Of a stretch of 64,000 nucleotides of DNA, positions 44,487 through 54,798 are shown piece by piece. Under the pieces are notes generated by a model. That model saw nothing but the letters and a program-made list of their open reading frames with translations. It was not told where the DNA came from and did no database searches. The DNA is from Darksidea phi (taxonomy: Eukaryota > Ascomycota > Dothideomycetes > Pleosporales > Lentitheciaceae), in NCBI GenBank assembly GCA_030770425.1, contig JASJFT010000035.1, forward strand, positions 186,001 through 250,000, read 5' to 3'. Made by a program: the position numbers and the translations under genes. Position 1 is the first letter of the stretch. Each line of letters opens with the position of its first letter.

Positions 44487-46102
44487 CTATGAGGGCTGGG
44501 CGAAGGTAGACCCAATAGGACCGAAGCGGATGTTAGAAAAGATGACAGTAGCCCCAGGGGAGTTGGTCTCAACATCCTCGGGCTTGCCAGAGTCAGTGGA
44601 GCAAGTACCACGGGCGATACCAGGCTTCGCTGGGTCGGCATCGGTGGGGTAGGTAGAGTCGAGCCAAAGCATGTTGACTGAATGGTCATCCCACAGGGAC
44701 ATGACAAGGACATGACCCTTGGCGAGCGAGGCGGCCATCTGGGCGAGACCACCATGCTCCTGGAAAGAGGGGTGATCGCCGAAGACGGACTTTTGCTTGT
44801 CGCACCAGGCATCAGTGATGGAGTTCCCTTCGGCGCCTGCAATGGTAGAGTCGGAGTTGGCGAAGACCTTGCCGTTCTGCACATAGAAACGCTTGATCTC
44901 GGACAGAGAAGTGCCGGAGCCGATCCACTGAGTGACGACAGTCATCTTCTTGTTGGTGTCGAGGGTCATCCCGGGGCCATAGAAGTCCTTGACACCCTGG
45001 CGGTAGCTCTGCATGTTTGTTAGCTGCTGAAATTGTATCCAAGAGATCATGAGCACTTGCGTTGAAATCACAACCGTCTTTGTCACAAATACCTCCATAA
45101 CGGTTGTCACCGTCACCGCAGTCTTTACCCTCGCAAGCGACAAGACCAAGCTTGCTGCAAGGGTGGGGAGTGAAGGCAGTAGAAATGGAGTTGGCCTCCC
45201 AGAGATCCATCTCAGCGCAGCAGGCGCCCATCTTTCCGCTACCGGCGTTCTTGTCGTTCGGACTCGGCTCCCAACCATCAGAGTTGGCCTTCCCATCGAT
45301 GAACTTGATATCGTGGGGACACTGAGAATCACAGTAGCCTATGCAGGATGAGCAAAATGTTCGAATAGAACCTAACTGGAGCGCACTCACCGGTTCCGTA
45401 CTTAGCGCCAGCTTTGTTGTTGCCCTTGCCCATACCACCATCGGCAGCCATCTCGACGGAGTAGAGGGCACCGTTCAGACCACATGGTAGCTTGGAGACA
45501 TCGACGTCAAAAGTGAACTCTTTGCCGATGAAGTTGAACATCTGGTACTTGCTGTCGCTCTCCATGAGGTAGGTACGGGAACCAATGTTGGTGGAGTACG
45601 AGCCTTTGGTGACGAACTTCAGGGTGAGGGCATCGCCACTGGTGCTAATACCGTAGGTACCAGAGTAGTCGGCACCATCGACAGCGCAGTTCTTGGCGCA
45701 AGAGGCACCATCAGGGCAGGAGGTGGCGTTCCAGGTGTTACCGTCATAGCAGTTGGTGTAGCCGGAGGTGATGTGTAACCATCGCCAGTTGGCGTCGAGG
45801 GTGATGGAGCCGGACTTAGAGCTGCAGCTAGATCCGCCCTTGCCAGTGCAGGACTTCCATGACATCTTAGGGTGAGTTTCCGTCTGTCCGAATCATCTAT
45901 TAGCCTAGGATCTAATTTGAAAATGATCGCCATGTCCGTATCATTCACCCAAGAACTGTGTGCCTTATCCGTGCAAGATTTTCGAAGTGGAGCACTGTTC
46001 CGTAGAAGTTGAAGAGTATAAACATACCGTCTCCTTGCCAGCCTGCTGAGCAGTGGCGGCTCCGAAAAGCGAAAGAGAAGCGAGAGCGAGAGCCTTGTAC
46101 AT
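44487..46102 (-). CDS. Glycoside hydrolase family 7 cellobiohydrolase, no CBM
   Basis: Exons 46102-46028, 45883-45391, 45338-45061 and 45008-44487 join in phase to give about 455 residues. A signal peptide ([18 protein letters not shown]) is followed by the GH7 core: [24 protein letters not shown]-like [12 protein letters not shown], and the catalytic motif EMDLWEAN with E232 as nucleophile, D234 as helper and E237 as acid/base. [14 protein letters not shown] and [23 protein letters not shown] line the product side of the tunnel. Reducing-end cellobiohydrolases cut cellobiose processively from cellulose chains. There is no C-terminal linker or CBM1. The intron at 45009-45060 starts with GC (GCAAGT), the only choice that keeps frame. 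A TATA box lies 63 bp upstream of the ATG. Confidence 0.95.
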
Positions 46103-46164
46103 CGTGACGACTGTGTAAAGAACGATGGTCGGATGAAGGATCAATGAGTTGAGGAGCCGTCTGT

Positions 46165-46172
46165 CTTATATA
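46165..46172 (-). promoter_or_regulatory. TATA box of the GH7 gene
   Basis: TATATAAG on the minus strand, 63 bp upstream of the GH7 start codon, a normal core-promoter distance for fungal cellulase genes. Confidence 0.65.
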
Positions 46173-46388
46173 CACTACGACGAGTGGTCATTAGACGCTA
46201 GCATCGGTATATCGTCCACACTTCCATGGTATTGCAAGGCTGGGAGTGTACCCTTCGGTGGGTACTCCGTGGCTGTCATAGTATTACCACCAATCTCGCA
46301 AACTCAACGGCTCTTCGGACCATCATAGTCAGTTGATGTGAGCAGGTAATGAAGTCTAGATGAGACCTTCTCCTATGGTAGAGAAATC

Positions 46389-46394
46389 CTGGGG
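46389..46394 (+). promoter_or_regulatory. Possible Cre1/CreA site
   Basis: CTGGGG fits the carbon-catabolite repressor consensus SYGGRG, about 290 bp upstream of the GH7 ATG. A six-base match alone is weak. Confidence 0.25.
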
Positions 46395-46943
46395 TAATTG
46401 CGGAGATCTGTGCGTGCGCCAATGCTGGACCCCTGTTTCTAGAAGGGAGAAAGACGTCGGTAACGTGACGGCCTGCGATAGTGCAGTGCCCACTTCTAGG
46501 GCATACTTTGGATAAAGTACCTAAGCGCCACTGAAAATTGGCCGCCCTTAATCAATTCTTGGAGTCTTCGGCGACAAGCCTCTGACCATTGTAGGACATG
46601 ATACCACAATAGGGCTTGAACCCCATAAGAGGAAAGGGTAGCGCTTTGATACCATCCCAGAGAGTTATGCCCACGATATCGAGAACATCTTCTTACCTTC
46701 ATAGAAGCTAGCAGCTCTTCGTCTCCGGGTACACACCGCATGAACCGTAGATCTATCACCTGAACTCTGGAGATACGCCGATGTATATTGGCCCCACCGT
46801 AGCGCTGAAGATCAAATCGACTTTGTTTGCCGTGTGATGTTTCGAATCCTGGTTTACTTATATTGAGGCTGCTGCACCGCCCCAAGACAAATTAATGGAA
46901 AAATCCAGAACTCCGATTCGGACTGGGAATGGAAGGTATGATC

Positions 46944-46979
46944 GGCTAGGTGGTTCCCGGTATCCAGTGTCCAGGCTAA
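46944..46979 (+). promoter_or_regulatory. Two GGCTAR motifs, possible Xyr1/XlnR sites
   Basis: GGCTAG (46944) and GGCTAA (46974) lie 30 bp apart on the plus strand, about 850 bp upstream of the GH7 ATG. They match the (hemi)cellulase activator consensus, but the distance is large. Confidence 0.25.
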
Positions 46980-47999
46980 TGGAGGTTGAGGCATTGCATT
47001 CACCACATTGATGCTGTATGATGGAAGTGGCGCATGGGCGTGACTACAGCTGGTGGGGTCTTTGTATCAAAGTACAGTAGGAGTACCGCTCAACTTTCCT
47101 TTCAAATGCGTCGGTAGCTTCAGCAATCTGAGAGGGAATGCCCCCAAAGCAGCCTATCAAATTAGACGAAGCCATGTGAAGGTATCTACGCTGGGTAATC
47201 GCCTTCTGCTTGGAACTGATGGTGGCAAGAGAGCAGTAGATCATGGCCTGCATATTCGGCTTGGTACGGGAAGTGAAGCACTCGGAGCAGACGGGACGCT
47301 TTTCCAAAGCTTAGCACGTGCATTAATAAGTGTTAGCACTAACTGCTATCACATCTGTCAAGGGGCTTCGTCCCGACCGATGGGATCTGAAATCCACACC
47401 CCGCTTTCCCAATTGGCAGAGGATGAGCATGCCGATAAGGATACAGCGTCGCAAGGTTTGGTAAAGGTGACTGCCTTTCCAGTCTGCGGCATGCCAGCGT
47501 TGAAAAATGTTTGGGATTCTTGCCAAAGCGGTAAACCGAGTTCAGCAGAGAGTTTCGCTCACCCCGACTCAAAACTCTGGCGGAAAGGCGCCACGGGCTG
47601 TCCTTTGTGCCCCACGCCGAGAAACTCCGTGGACTTGTCGCGATGTGGTTGGTCAGCATCGCAGAGGGTTGCCTTCAGGCTAATCAAAGCCATGCGCGCA
47701 ATATGAAATCCGACCGTCCGACCTGAGCAGCACGTGAAAAGACGTAGCTATCGACGGACGCTAGCCGTCGAATTCCGGGTTCGCGCGGGCGCCTAGTGCG
47801 AGATGGGCAAAGGGCATGAAATTCTCAACAAGGATTTATATGACTGAGCCGCAATCTCTGTGTAACCATCAGAGATGCCTGGATCCCGGTGTATGGAATA
47901 TATTTAGCCAAGGTCTTAGAAGTGAGGTATTTGTACGTACCGGCCAGCTTCCGCATCCGAATGCGGGTATCGGTCCTGTGATGGAAAGTATCTGTACCT

Positions 48000-48685
48000 T
48001 TGCTTTCTAGACAACTACTTTCGCAGATCAAAGGTAATTTGGGTTCAGGCATCCAGAGCACCCTGTGGATAACACTGGGTAGAGTTGCTTGGGGTATAGA
48101 GAACATTTGCACGCAGTTGGAGAGGTACACGAGAGTGCCGACCAAGGACGCTAGGTTTTATGTGCAGAAGATGGCAATTCACGCTCAAGGCGAAGACGGC
48201 GAAGCTTTGATGAGCGAGGTCCTTCGAGCATTGCCAGCATCAGAATAATAAGGTGGCTGGTATACGACTTGCATGCAGCAAGCAAGGTTCAGCGCACAGG
48301 AGGTTGAAGCACTGCTAGATGAGAGAAATGCGGCAGTTACCAGCTTACAAAAAAGCTCGACTATTCTCGTAAGAAGGAAGAAGAGGAAGCATGCAAGAAG
48401 ATTACTTCTATCTAGTACGAGCTTGGCCTCTAACAAGTCAAACTCTGCACTTCCGAATATTCCCTGAGAGACGCCCAGAAAGAAGCGCAGGAACGAGATA
48501 TCAAGATCCCCTAAACCACTCTCGTCGAAGAAGTATTGAAGCGGCAAATCATGGACGCTAGCTTGCAGCAGCAGTTGACAACAGAGAACCGGACTCTCAG
48601 AGTGGAGAAAGAGAATCTTGCGGCAGAGAATGAAGGGCTGAAGATCCCACTCAATGAGTTGGAGAAAGAGGAGAAGTGGTACTGA
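48000..48685 (+). pseudogene. Decayed coiled-coil protein gene
   Basis: A coding-like frame reads ARFYVQKMAIHAQGEDGEAL, then TAATAA (48246-48251), then ARFSAQEVEALLDERNAAVT in the same frame. After a frame change near 48365-48400 the other frame reads KEEEEACKK, TAG (48413), TAA (48431), RDAQKEAQERDIKIP, TAA (48512), then VEEVLKRQIMDASLQQQL and further heptads ending LEKEEKWY before TGA at 48683. The heptad-rich text on both sides of each stop shows a former coiled-coil protein. All stops are TAA or TAG, one C-to-T step from Gln codons. I do not recognise the parent protein. Confidence 0.55.
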
Positions 48686-49096
48686 AGGGAAATATTCCAA
48701 TAACGATCACAACCCGTGTGGAGCAAATCATTGAGCTTAACCACGTCACTGATACCGCGAGGCTAAGGCACGTGATTTTGACTAGGACTGCGGTTTGGAA
48801 GATTCACCGATCATGAATTCGTGGGTATATGTCTGCGTCTTTTGATGTGTACCTTTATTTCAAGCGAGATATGTCCTTATACCTCATTTACGCCCTATGA
48901 GGAGACACGGCAATGCAACCAAGAGAGAACATAAAAGTTGACACTATGTGCAATTTGAAGAAGGTAACAATGCATTGCTTGCGTTCAGCAAAATCGCTAG
49001 TGTGCGGGGTATATCATCCAAAGCCATATCCCATACAAGTAACCAATTCAAGATGTCATCCCATCATAAGTGCATAACTCATTCCTCTGTCTTTTG
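48686..49096. other. Intergenic, no gene seen
   Basis: This stretch is the 3' flank of the glucoamylase gene and the end of the coiled-coil relic. No features recognised. Confidence 0.6.
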
Positions 49097-50734
49097 TCAC
49101 CAGATTTCTCCCACCGCTTTCCTAGCCCTCGCAGCCTGCAAATAGGCCCCATAGCTCCACGTCAAATCCGTCGCACCTCTCATATACCCCGTCACTTGAT
49201 CAAATTGCTCGCTCATCGCCCCTTCCCTATCCACATGTGTCTTCACGACCTCCAGAAACTCGTCGCCTACCAACTTCAGTCTCCCTATAATGCTGTGGAA
49301 GATCGCATCTGAAGGGCCATATGTCGCACCCTCTTCTGGTGCTAAAGAGGACGTAGAGAGGAGGGTGGAGTAGAAGGGGAAGCCAAGAGGCGTTATGGTC
49401 AGGCTAGATGTGGTGGTAAGATGCGAGGCGGTGCGGTAAAGAACTTCGGCAGCGGAGGACGTGCAGAGGAACCAGGGGTTTCCGCCTCGTTCGGAGGTGC
49501 CGTAGCCATCGTAGGCGTCTTCTGGGTAACGACCTATGCCCACGCCTTCGAAGACCGTGCCTCCCTTAGATGGTGTAACATTGTCCTCGTCGGGCTGGCT
49601 GTTGATTGGGAATCTGTCGCGCTGGTCCTGGACGAGCGCTAGGAGCGAAACCAGGATCTCATCCGAGTACGGTGGATAGACAGGGTCGTAGTTTGCGTGT
49701 TCGGAAGGATAAGCGTGCAATGAACCTAAGAGGAGGCCGCAGTCGAGACCTGTTCGGTGGCTCCAGAGAGTTTCGACAAGATGGCCCTTCCTCTTGTTCC
49801 AGAATCTTCGTACGAACCTTTCCAGGTATGTTGCTTGCTCGTAGTACCAATCAGCAGCCCCGTCATCGCCATATGCCCGTGCAATCAGGGTACCTTCTCG
49901 TAATGCCTTAAGTTGCACCATAGCGGTGAAGAAATGTAGACCGTCTACCTCCTCCCATAGATCGAAGCCAGAGGCATTCCAAAAATGCGAAACATACTCC
50001 AGATCTGCCTTGATAACACTCCGTGCAGGCATACTAGCCTCATATAACGTATCCAACAAGCCTCTCTCCGCATCGCTTTCCCATAGCGAGGGGTGCGAAG
50101 CGTTGTATGTTCGGAGGTAATTCATGAGGGTAATAGCGCGGAGAGCAGGTCCATCGCGTTGTGGCCGGCCCCATGAGCCAGCAAAAGGTGTGCCATCAAC
50201 CTGAAATTTAGGTTCGCCGAGACCTTGCAGGTCGTCGATTGAGCCAGAGGGATTGGATGTGCGCTGAATCTTGGTTTGGAGCGTTGCGTAGGCATCGAGG
50301 AAGGTAGAGAAGGAGGAGGACAACTTCGAGGACGGATCGTCTGCGTATAGGTCTACGAGGGTGTTTGCAGTAATGGCTGCGTCTCGAACCCCTACTCCGA
50401 GGTCAGTCGTTACTCTTCAAGCCTTCTCCAGGGGTTCTTCACATTGGTACCAGTAATCTGGACTCTCTGTGCTTGGACTGGCTACAACTGTCCCATCTGC
50501 CACCCCCTTGTCTTTCCCTTCTACATGTTGTCCGCCAGGCTTAATATTGGCTAGTAACCTATTTAGCGCAATACGACCTTCTTTTTCTACCCAATCATCT
50601 AGCGTCTCGTGCAGCGGTTTCTGAGTATGCGAAGCGCCGATGGCAGGTAGAAATCCGGAGAGTGATGGTATTGAATAGGCGAATGTATGGACGGCGAACA
50701 ATGCTAGGAGCGCAATCCCAATACGTAACTCCAT
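49097..50734 (-). CDS. Glycoside hydrolase family 15 glucoamylase, no starch-binding domain
   Basis: Exons 50734-50443 and 50391-49097 join in phase (49-bp intron, GTGAAG..GTAG, CTGAC branch) to give about 528 residues. A signal peptide (MELRIGIALLALFAVHTFAYS) precedes the (alpha/alpha)6 barrel. Landmarks are DYWYQWVRDAAITANTLVDL, spliced across the intron, GRPQRDGPALRAITLMNYL, the general-acid region DLWEEVDGLHFFTAMVQ, and the base region GAMSEQFDQVTGYMRGATDL followed by TWSYGAYLQA. GH15 enzymes release glucose from starch non-reducing ends. The CBM20 starch-binding domain of the Aspergillus type is absent, so raw-starch binding is unlikely. Confidence 0.95.
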
Positions 50735-51750
50735 GGTGTCGAAAGACTGCTAAAACGACGAGGGAGAGGGGGAGATGGGGGTTAGTTCAACCTTCAGGAG
50801 CGTTGCAAACGCAGCAGCAGGGCGGTGAAACACATGAACCAAGGCCAGGTAAATGCCAGAAGTCCCTCATCATCGGCGGTGGCTGTCGTGATGGTGGTGG
50901 CCACATGGCCTTGTGCGTCTTCCTTGGTAGTTACAGCGCCAGTCAGAAGTTGGGAAGCGACAATAGGCGACGGCGCTGGCTTGACGAGAGAGCCAGGTGA
51001 CGTGGGGAAAACGCACAAGCGGAACCATTGTAATGACATGACCAGTCGTAAGTGAGCACCAAGTCTTGTGACAGGGCATCGGAGCTGGTTAATGCAGGAA
51101 CGGGGAGAGATTGCGTCCGATGACGGATGCGATGATCAGCCGAGGCTTCCAACTTTGCGAGGTTCCAAGTTGTGGGATGCGCACGTGACCCAGAGTTTCT
51201 CCTTTCCCTATGTAGCTACATCTACAGAGTGCTCATTACAGTGAGAAGGGCCTAGTAGGACCATTTCCTCGAAGACTGGAAAGAAGGCAGTGACAAAAGT
51301 ATCGTGGAGGGAGCATCCGAGTGTACAATCACCCTTGATTCTTCAGGGATGGTGCATCTCTGCTCGCCATCACTTCAACATTTCAGGGCTTCTTCGCAAA
51401 CTTTTCTCGCAGTGCCGCTAGACGCGCTGCAACATCTAGCCATCGAACTTCTTGAGAATCCAAGTTCGCATCTTTACTGTCCAACACCAGTATAGCATGT
51501 CCTTTCAGAAGTTGCCCCAGACACAGGCCTGCGCAAGCAATTCCATTTTTAAACAACACCGCACCTATCGCAACCCCCATACCCACCTATCCAGTTACAA
51601 ATTTTCATGAACATAAACAACTATGCAAGCCAGTGCCAATCAGCCCTAAACCCTATGCGCATGCTTGAAGACGTCATGACTTTGGCCCCGCTTGACAGCA
51701 TCAACATACACCGTACACCACCGTTCGTGTATGAATGACATCGCGACGTG
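50735..51750. other. Divergent promoter region, no gene seen
   Basis: About 1 kb between the glucoamylase and oxysterol-binding protein starts. Several short ORFs overlap on both strands; none shows a domain. Confidence 0.6.
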
Positions 51751-53238
51751 ATGTCTAATTCAACTCCGTTTAACCGCTCCACTCTGAAGCAGTTCCTTGC
51801 TTCCATCGTGACGATAAAGGGCGACTTGAGCAATATCACGGCACCGCCGTTTGTGCTTGGAGATTATTCAACCGTGGAGCTGCCACAGTACTTCGCCGAT
51901 CACCCGGCCTTATTCGTTGCGCCTGCGCTCGAGGAGAATGCAGAGAAACGGGCCTTGTTGGTACTGAAGAATTTCCTAGCATCGCTAAAGAATCAGCTAT
52001 ATGCTGGTCGAAGAGAAGAAGACGGCGTCAAAAAACCAATCAACGCATTCCTCGGCGAGCTATTTCTAGGGAGCTGGAAAGGCGACAAGATCGGTGAGAC
52101 GAAGCTTGTTTCCGAGCAAGTGAGCCACCATCCGCCCGTGACGGCATGTTATCTATGGAATGAGCAGTGTGGGATTAGTGCGGAGGGCTTCACACAGCAG
52201 GAGATTACGTTCAATGGAACTGTTCATATCAAACAAAAGGGTTATGCAATCACGCATGTCCATCGGTACGACGAACATTACTTAATTCCTCTTCCACATT
52301 TCAAAGTCAAAGGGTTTTTAACTGGAACGCCGTATCCGGAGTTGGTAGGGAACTATTCGATTGTATCGTCGACCGGCTTTATCTCGGAAATCGAATTCGA
52401 AGGCAAAAGCCTCCTCTTCGGAGGTAACAAACACGGATTCAAAGCGCGCCTATACCGAGCAGATGCATCTTCCGAGACCCTCTATACGGCACAAGGGCAG
52501 TGGAACGGCAGCTTCAACATTCAAGATGCTAGGACCGGAGATGAGATCGAAACTTCTGACATGAGCTCCGAGAGATCAGTACCTATTACCGTCGCTGCTC
52601 AGTCGGAACAAGACCCTTGGGAATCGCGCAAAGCCTGGGGCGACGTCATTGACGCGCTCAACCACGGCGACATGAAGCGCACAGTCGACGCGAAATCCAA
52701 TGTTGAAGATGGACAGCGGCAGATGCGTCGCGATGAAGAAGCACAGAACAAGCAGTGGCAACGCGTTTTCTTCCAGAAACAAGCCAACGATCCTTTATTT
52801 GACCGGCTTTCTATAGCGAGTAAGGAGAGTTTTACTATTGAACCGATAGGTGGGATATGGAAGGTCGATCGGGATGCTGTTCACAACGCAAAGAGACCGT
52901 TTCATGAAGATATCTCACCGTTTGGTCAGGATTCCAGAGAGGAGGGCACCCAGGCAAGGAATGAGGCCGATAATCTAGATATCGGGCGTGATATGCTGAA
53001 GGCAGAAGAGCAGTTACACGCGGTACCAACTGACACGAGACGAGGGTCTGATCAGAGCTTTAACGGGGATCTCGATGGCTATGCTAATGGAAACACTAAT
53101 CAGAACGCTGGCGGAAATGCCGACAGAAGCGTTAACGGGATTATTGACGAGAACGACAATGGTACGAGGAATGGTAAATTGACTGATAGCCAAGTCGAAG
53201 AGATGCTACGAGCCAAGTGCCCTTCGGCTCTCCACTGA
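51751..53238 (+). CDS. Oxysterol-binding protein-related protein (Kes1/Osh4-like)
   Basis: A single-exon gene of 495 residues. The ORP lipid-transfer domain fills most of it: LKQFLASIVTIKGDLSNITA lid region, RALLVLKNFLASLKNQLYAG, KKPINAFLGELFLGSW, and the family signature EQVSHHPPVTACYLW, which contacts phosphoinositide head groups. TVHIKQKGYAITHVHRYDEHY and the later WKVDRD follow. Such proteins exchange sterol and PI4P at membrane contacts or the Golgi. No PH, ankyrin or GOLD domain precedes it, so it belongs to the short class. The C-terminal 100 residues hold an Asn/Gly-rich tract (NGNTNQNAGGNADRS) and lack conservation cues. The ATG at 51751 is used; GTG at 51748 is not needed. Confidence 0.95.
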   Translation: MSNSTPFNRSTLKQFLASIVTIKGDLSNITAPPFVLGDYSTVELPQYFADHPALFVAPALEENAEKRALLVLKNFLASLKNQLYAGRREEDGVKKPINAFLGELFLGSWKGDKIGETKLVSEQVSHHPPVTACYLWNEQCGISAEGFTQQEITFNGTVHIKQKGYAITHVHRYDEHYLIPLPHFKVKGFLTGTPYPELVGNYSIVSSTGFISEIEFEGKSLLFGGNKHGFKARLYRADASSETLYTAQGQWNGSFNIQDARTGDEIETSDMSSERSVPITVAAQSEQDPWESRKAWGDVIDALNHGDMKRTVDAKSNVEDGQRQMRRDEEAQNKQWQRVFFQKQANDPLFDRLSIASKESFTIEPIGGIWKVDRDAVHNAKRPFHEDISPFGQDSREEGTQARNEADNLDIGRDMLKAEEQLHAVPTDTRRGSDQSFNGDLDGYANGNTNQNAGGNADRSVNGIIDENDNGTRNGKLTDSQVEEMLRAKCPSALH

Positions 53239-53707
53239 CATAGTCGTGGTTGTATTAAGTAGAAGATTGCATGTACCACCTCCAATCTCTTCAAAAACCA
53301 GCTAGCGCCTTATCGCAACGAACAAAGCTCAATGTCGTACAAATTCATATTATCGAGTTTGTAAAGTATGACTAATGTGCGACACGCTCAAAAACCCCGT
53401 TCTAGGCCTACGTTGCAAATGAAATCTCAATCTACCCAAGTTGTCTCCCGGATAAAGCAAATCTTCCCACATCCGTCCCGCTCCAGCAAGTCCACATAAC
53501 ACCTAGCTTTCGTCGAAACATTCGATCTTTATCGAACGCTAATCATCGTACTCACTTGGGACACATCCTATGATGCATTTCAGCGCGCTTTGGATGTTTT
53601 GGTCTTATGCCTGAATGCAGATTGTAGATGCACACTTTCCGTACATATCTCCTTGCGCGATACATACAGCAGGACGTTCGCACTAGCTGGATTGCTGTCA
53701 CTGATAG
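53239..53707. other. Upstream of the AA9-like gene
   Basis: No exon with a signal peptide was identified with confidence. A hydrophobic run (RTFALAGLLSLIV, about 53673-53711) could belong to the missing first exon, but in a different frame and without a linked ATG. Confidence 0.4.
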
Positions 53708-54619
53708 TTTGTAGATGTCTTCAGTCGTTTCTTGTTCAACGACACGGTGACAGAACAGTGGGAATACGTTCGGTATGTTGTCAACTCACCTTGTTCTAAC
53801 CTAAGAGCACTCTATTTCTCCCGTGTAGAACGCAGAATTCCCACCCTCCCAAGATCCTAACCTATATTTACAATACTTTCGTATTCATTCGCCAAACTCC
53901 GCCGAACTCTAACTATGCACGCAGCAACATAACCGAAGGCCAAGCCGCCGACTCCGGCCTCTGGGACCAATGTACGCCACCCGCGCTATATATATTCAGT
54001 TTGAAGACGATTGCTAATTGTGCCTTCATCTCTAGACATGCCCTACTACGACATCTCGCACCCAAACATACGCTGCGGCCGCGGCGCCGCCACATCTGGT
54101 CCCGGCACAAAAACGGCCACCGTCTCCGCCGGCTCAAAAGTAGGCTTCGTAGTAGGCCGTAGCGCTAACGAACCATTACTACCCTTCAGCATATACCACA
54201 ACGGCCCGGGCCAAGCCTACTTGAGCAGATCAACTGTAGATGGCTTAGACAACTATGAAGGCGATGGCGAGTGGTTCAAAATAGCGAGTTTAGGCGCGAA
54301 GAATGATACGTATTGGTTGACGCGCGACCAAACAGGCATGAACTTCACCATTCCCCCTACCATACCTCCAGGCTACCATCTGCTGCGCGTAGAACACCTC
54401 TACGTACGTCCTACCTACAACACAACGCAGTTCTATATCGCCTATGCTCAGATAAACGTTGTCGGACCTGGTAGTGGGGATCCTGCACCTTTGGTGAAAT
54501 TTCCTGGCGCGTATCGGCTAGAGGACCCCAGAATATGGGTGAACAAGAGACTTTATGAATATCCATTGGTGGGATTGACGGGCTATGTTGCGCCGGGGCC
54601 AAGCTTGTGGAGTGGTTAG
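53708..54619 (+). CDS. AA9-like lytic polysaccharide monooxygenase, 5' end unresolved
   Basis: Three exons (53708-53772, 53829-53971 and 54036-54619) join in phase: NDTVTEQWEYVR, NITEGQAADSGLWDQY, then the core. Family traits are SHPNIRCGRGAATS, TKTATVSAGSKVGFVV, the metal-site His region FSIYHNGPGQAYLS, DGEWFKIASLG, FTIPPTIPPGYHLLRVEHL, QFYIAYAQINVVGPG and the end VAPGPSLWSG. AA9 enzymes cleave cellulose oxidatively with copper held by an N-terminal His. That residue and the signal peptide lie in an exon I could not find. The usual Cys of the C-AQ-V motif is Tyr here (YAQINVV), leaving the Cys of IRCG unpaired. The region before IRCG is longer than usual. It may be a divergent AA9-like branch or a decaying copy. 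Confidence 0.75.
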
Positions 54620-54798
54620 GAGAAGGAGGGAAGGACGTTCAATTGAGCGTTTTGTACAAAATATATTTTGACGAACACGAACCATATAGAAAGACAGAAC
54701 CCCACCTACCGTTCACCGCAAGACGCCCATATATGTCCAACATATCGCTCTGTGCATTTACTTTTCGCCCTCTACTTTATTAGGTTTTCTCGTTTCCT

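Larger units (their letters stand above)
46103..47999. other. GH7 upstream region, no supported gene
   Basis: The stretch holds the GH7 promoter. ORFs at 46496-46885 (minus) and 47053-47706 (plus) have no recognised domain and overlap regulatory-like motifs, so I leave them out. Confidence 0.5.

Noticed and set aside
44487..45332. Reading GH7 through 45009-45060 as coding
   Set aside because: The inserted text is foreign to GH7 and changes frame; the GC-AG intron restores the family sequence.
46496..46885. 129-codon minus-strand ORF upstream of GH7
   Set aside because: No recognised domain; lies in the GH7 promoter region. Kept out for lack of support, though some text looks protein-like.
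47053..47706. 217-codon plus-strand ORF
   Set aside because: No domain, low-order composition, and a competing ORF on the other strand.
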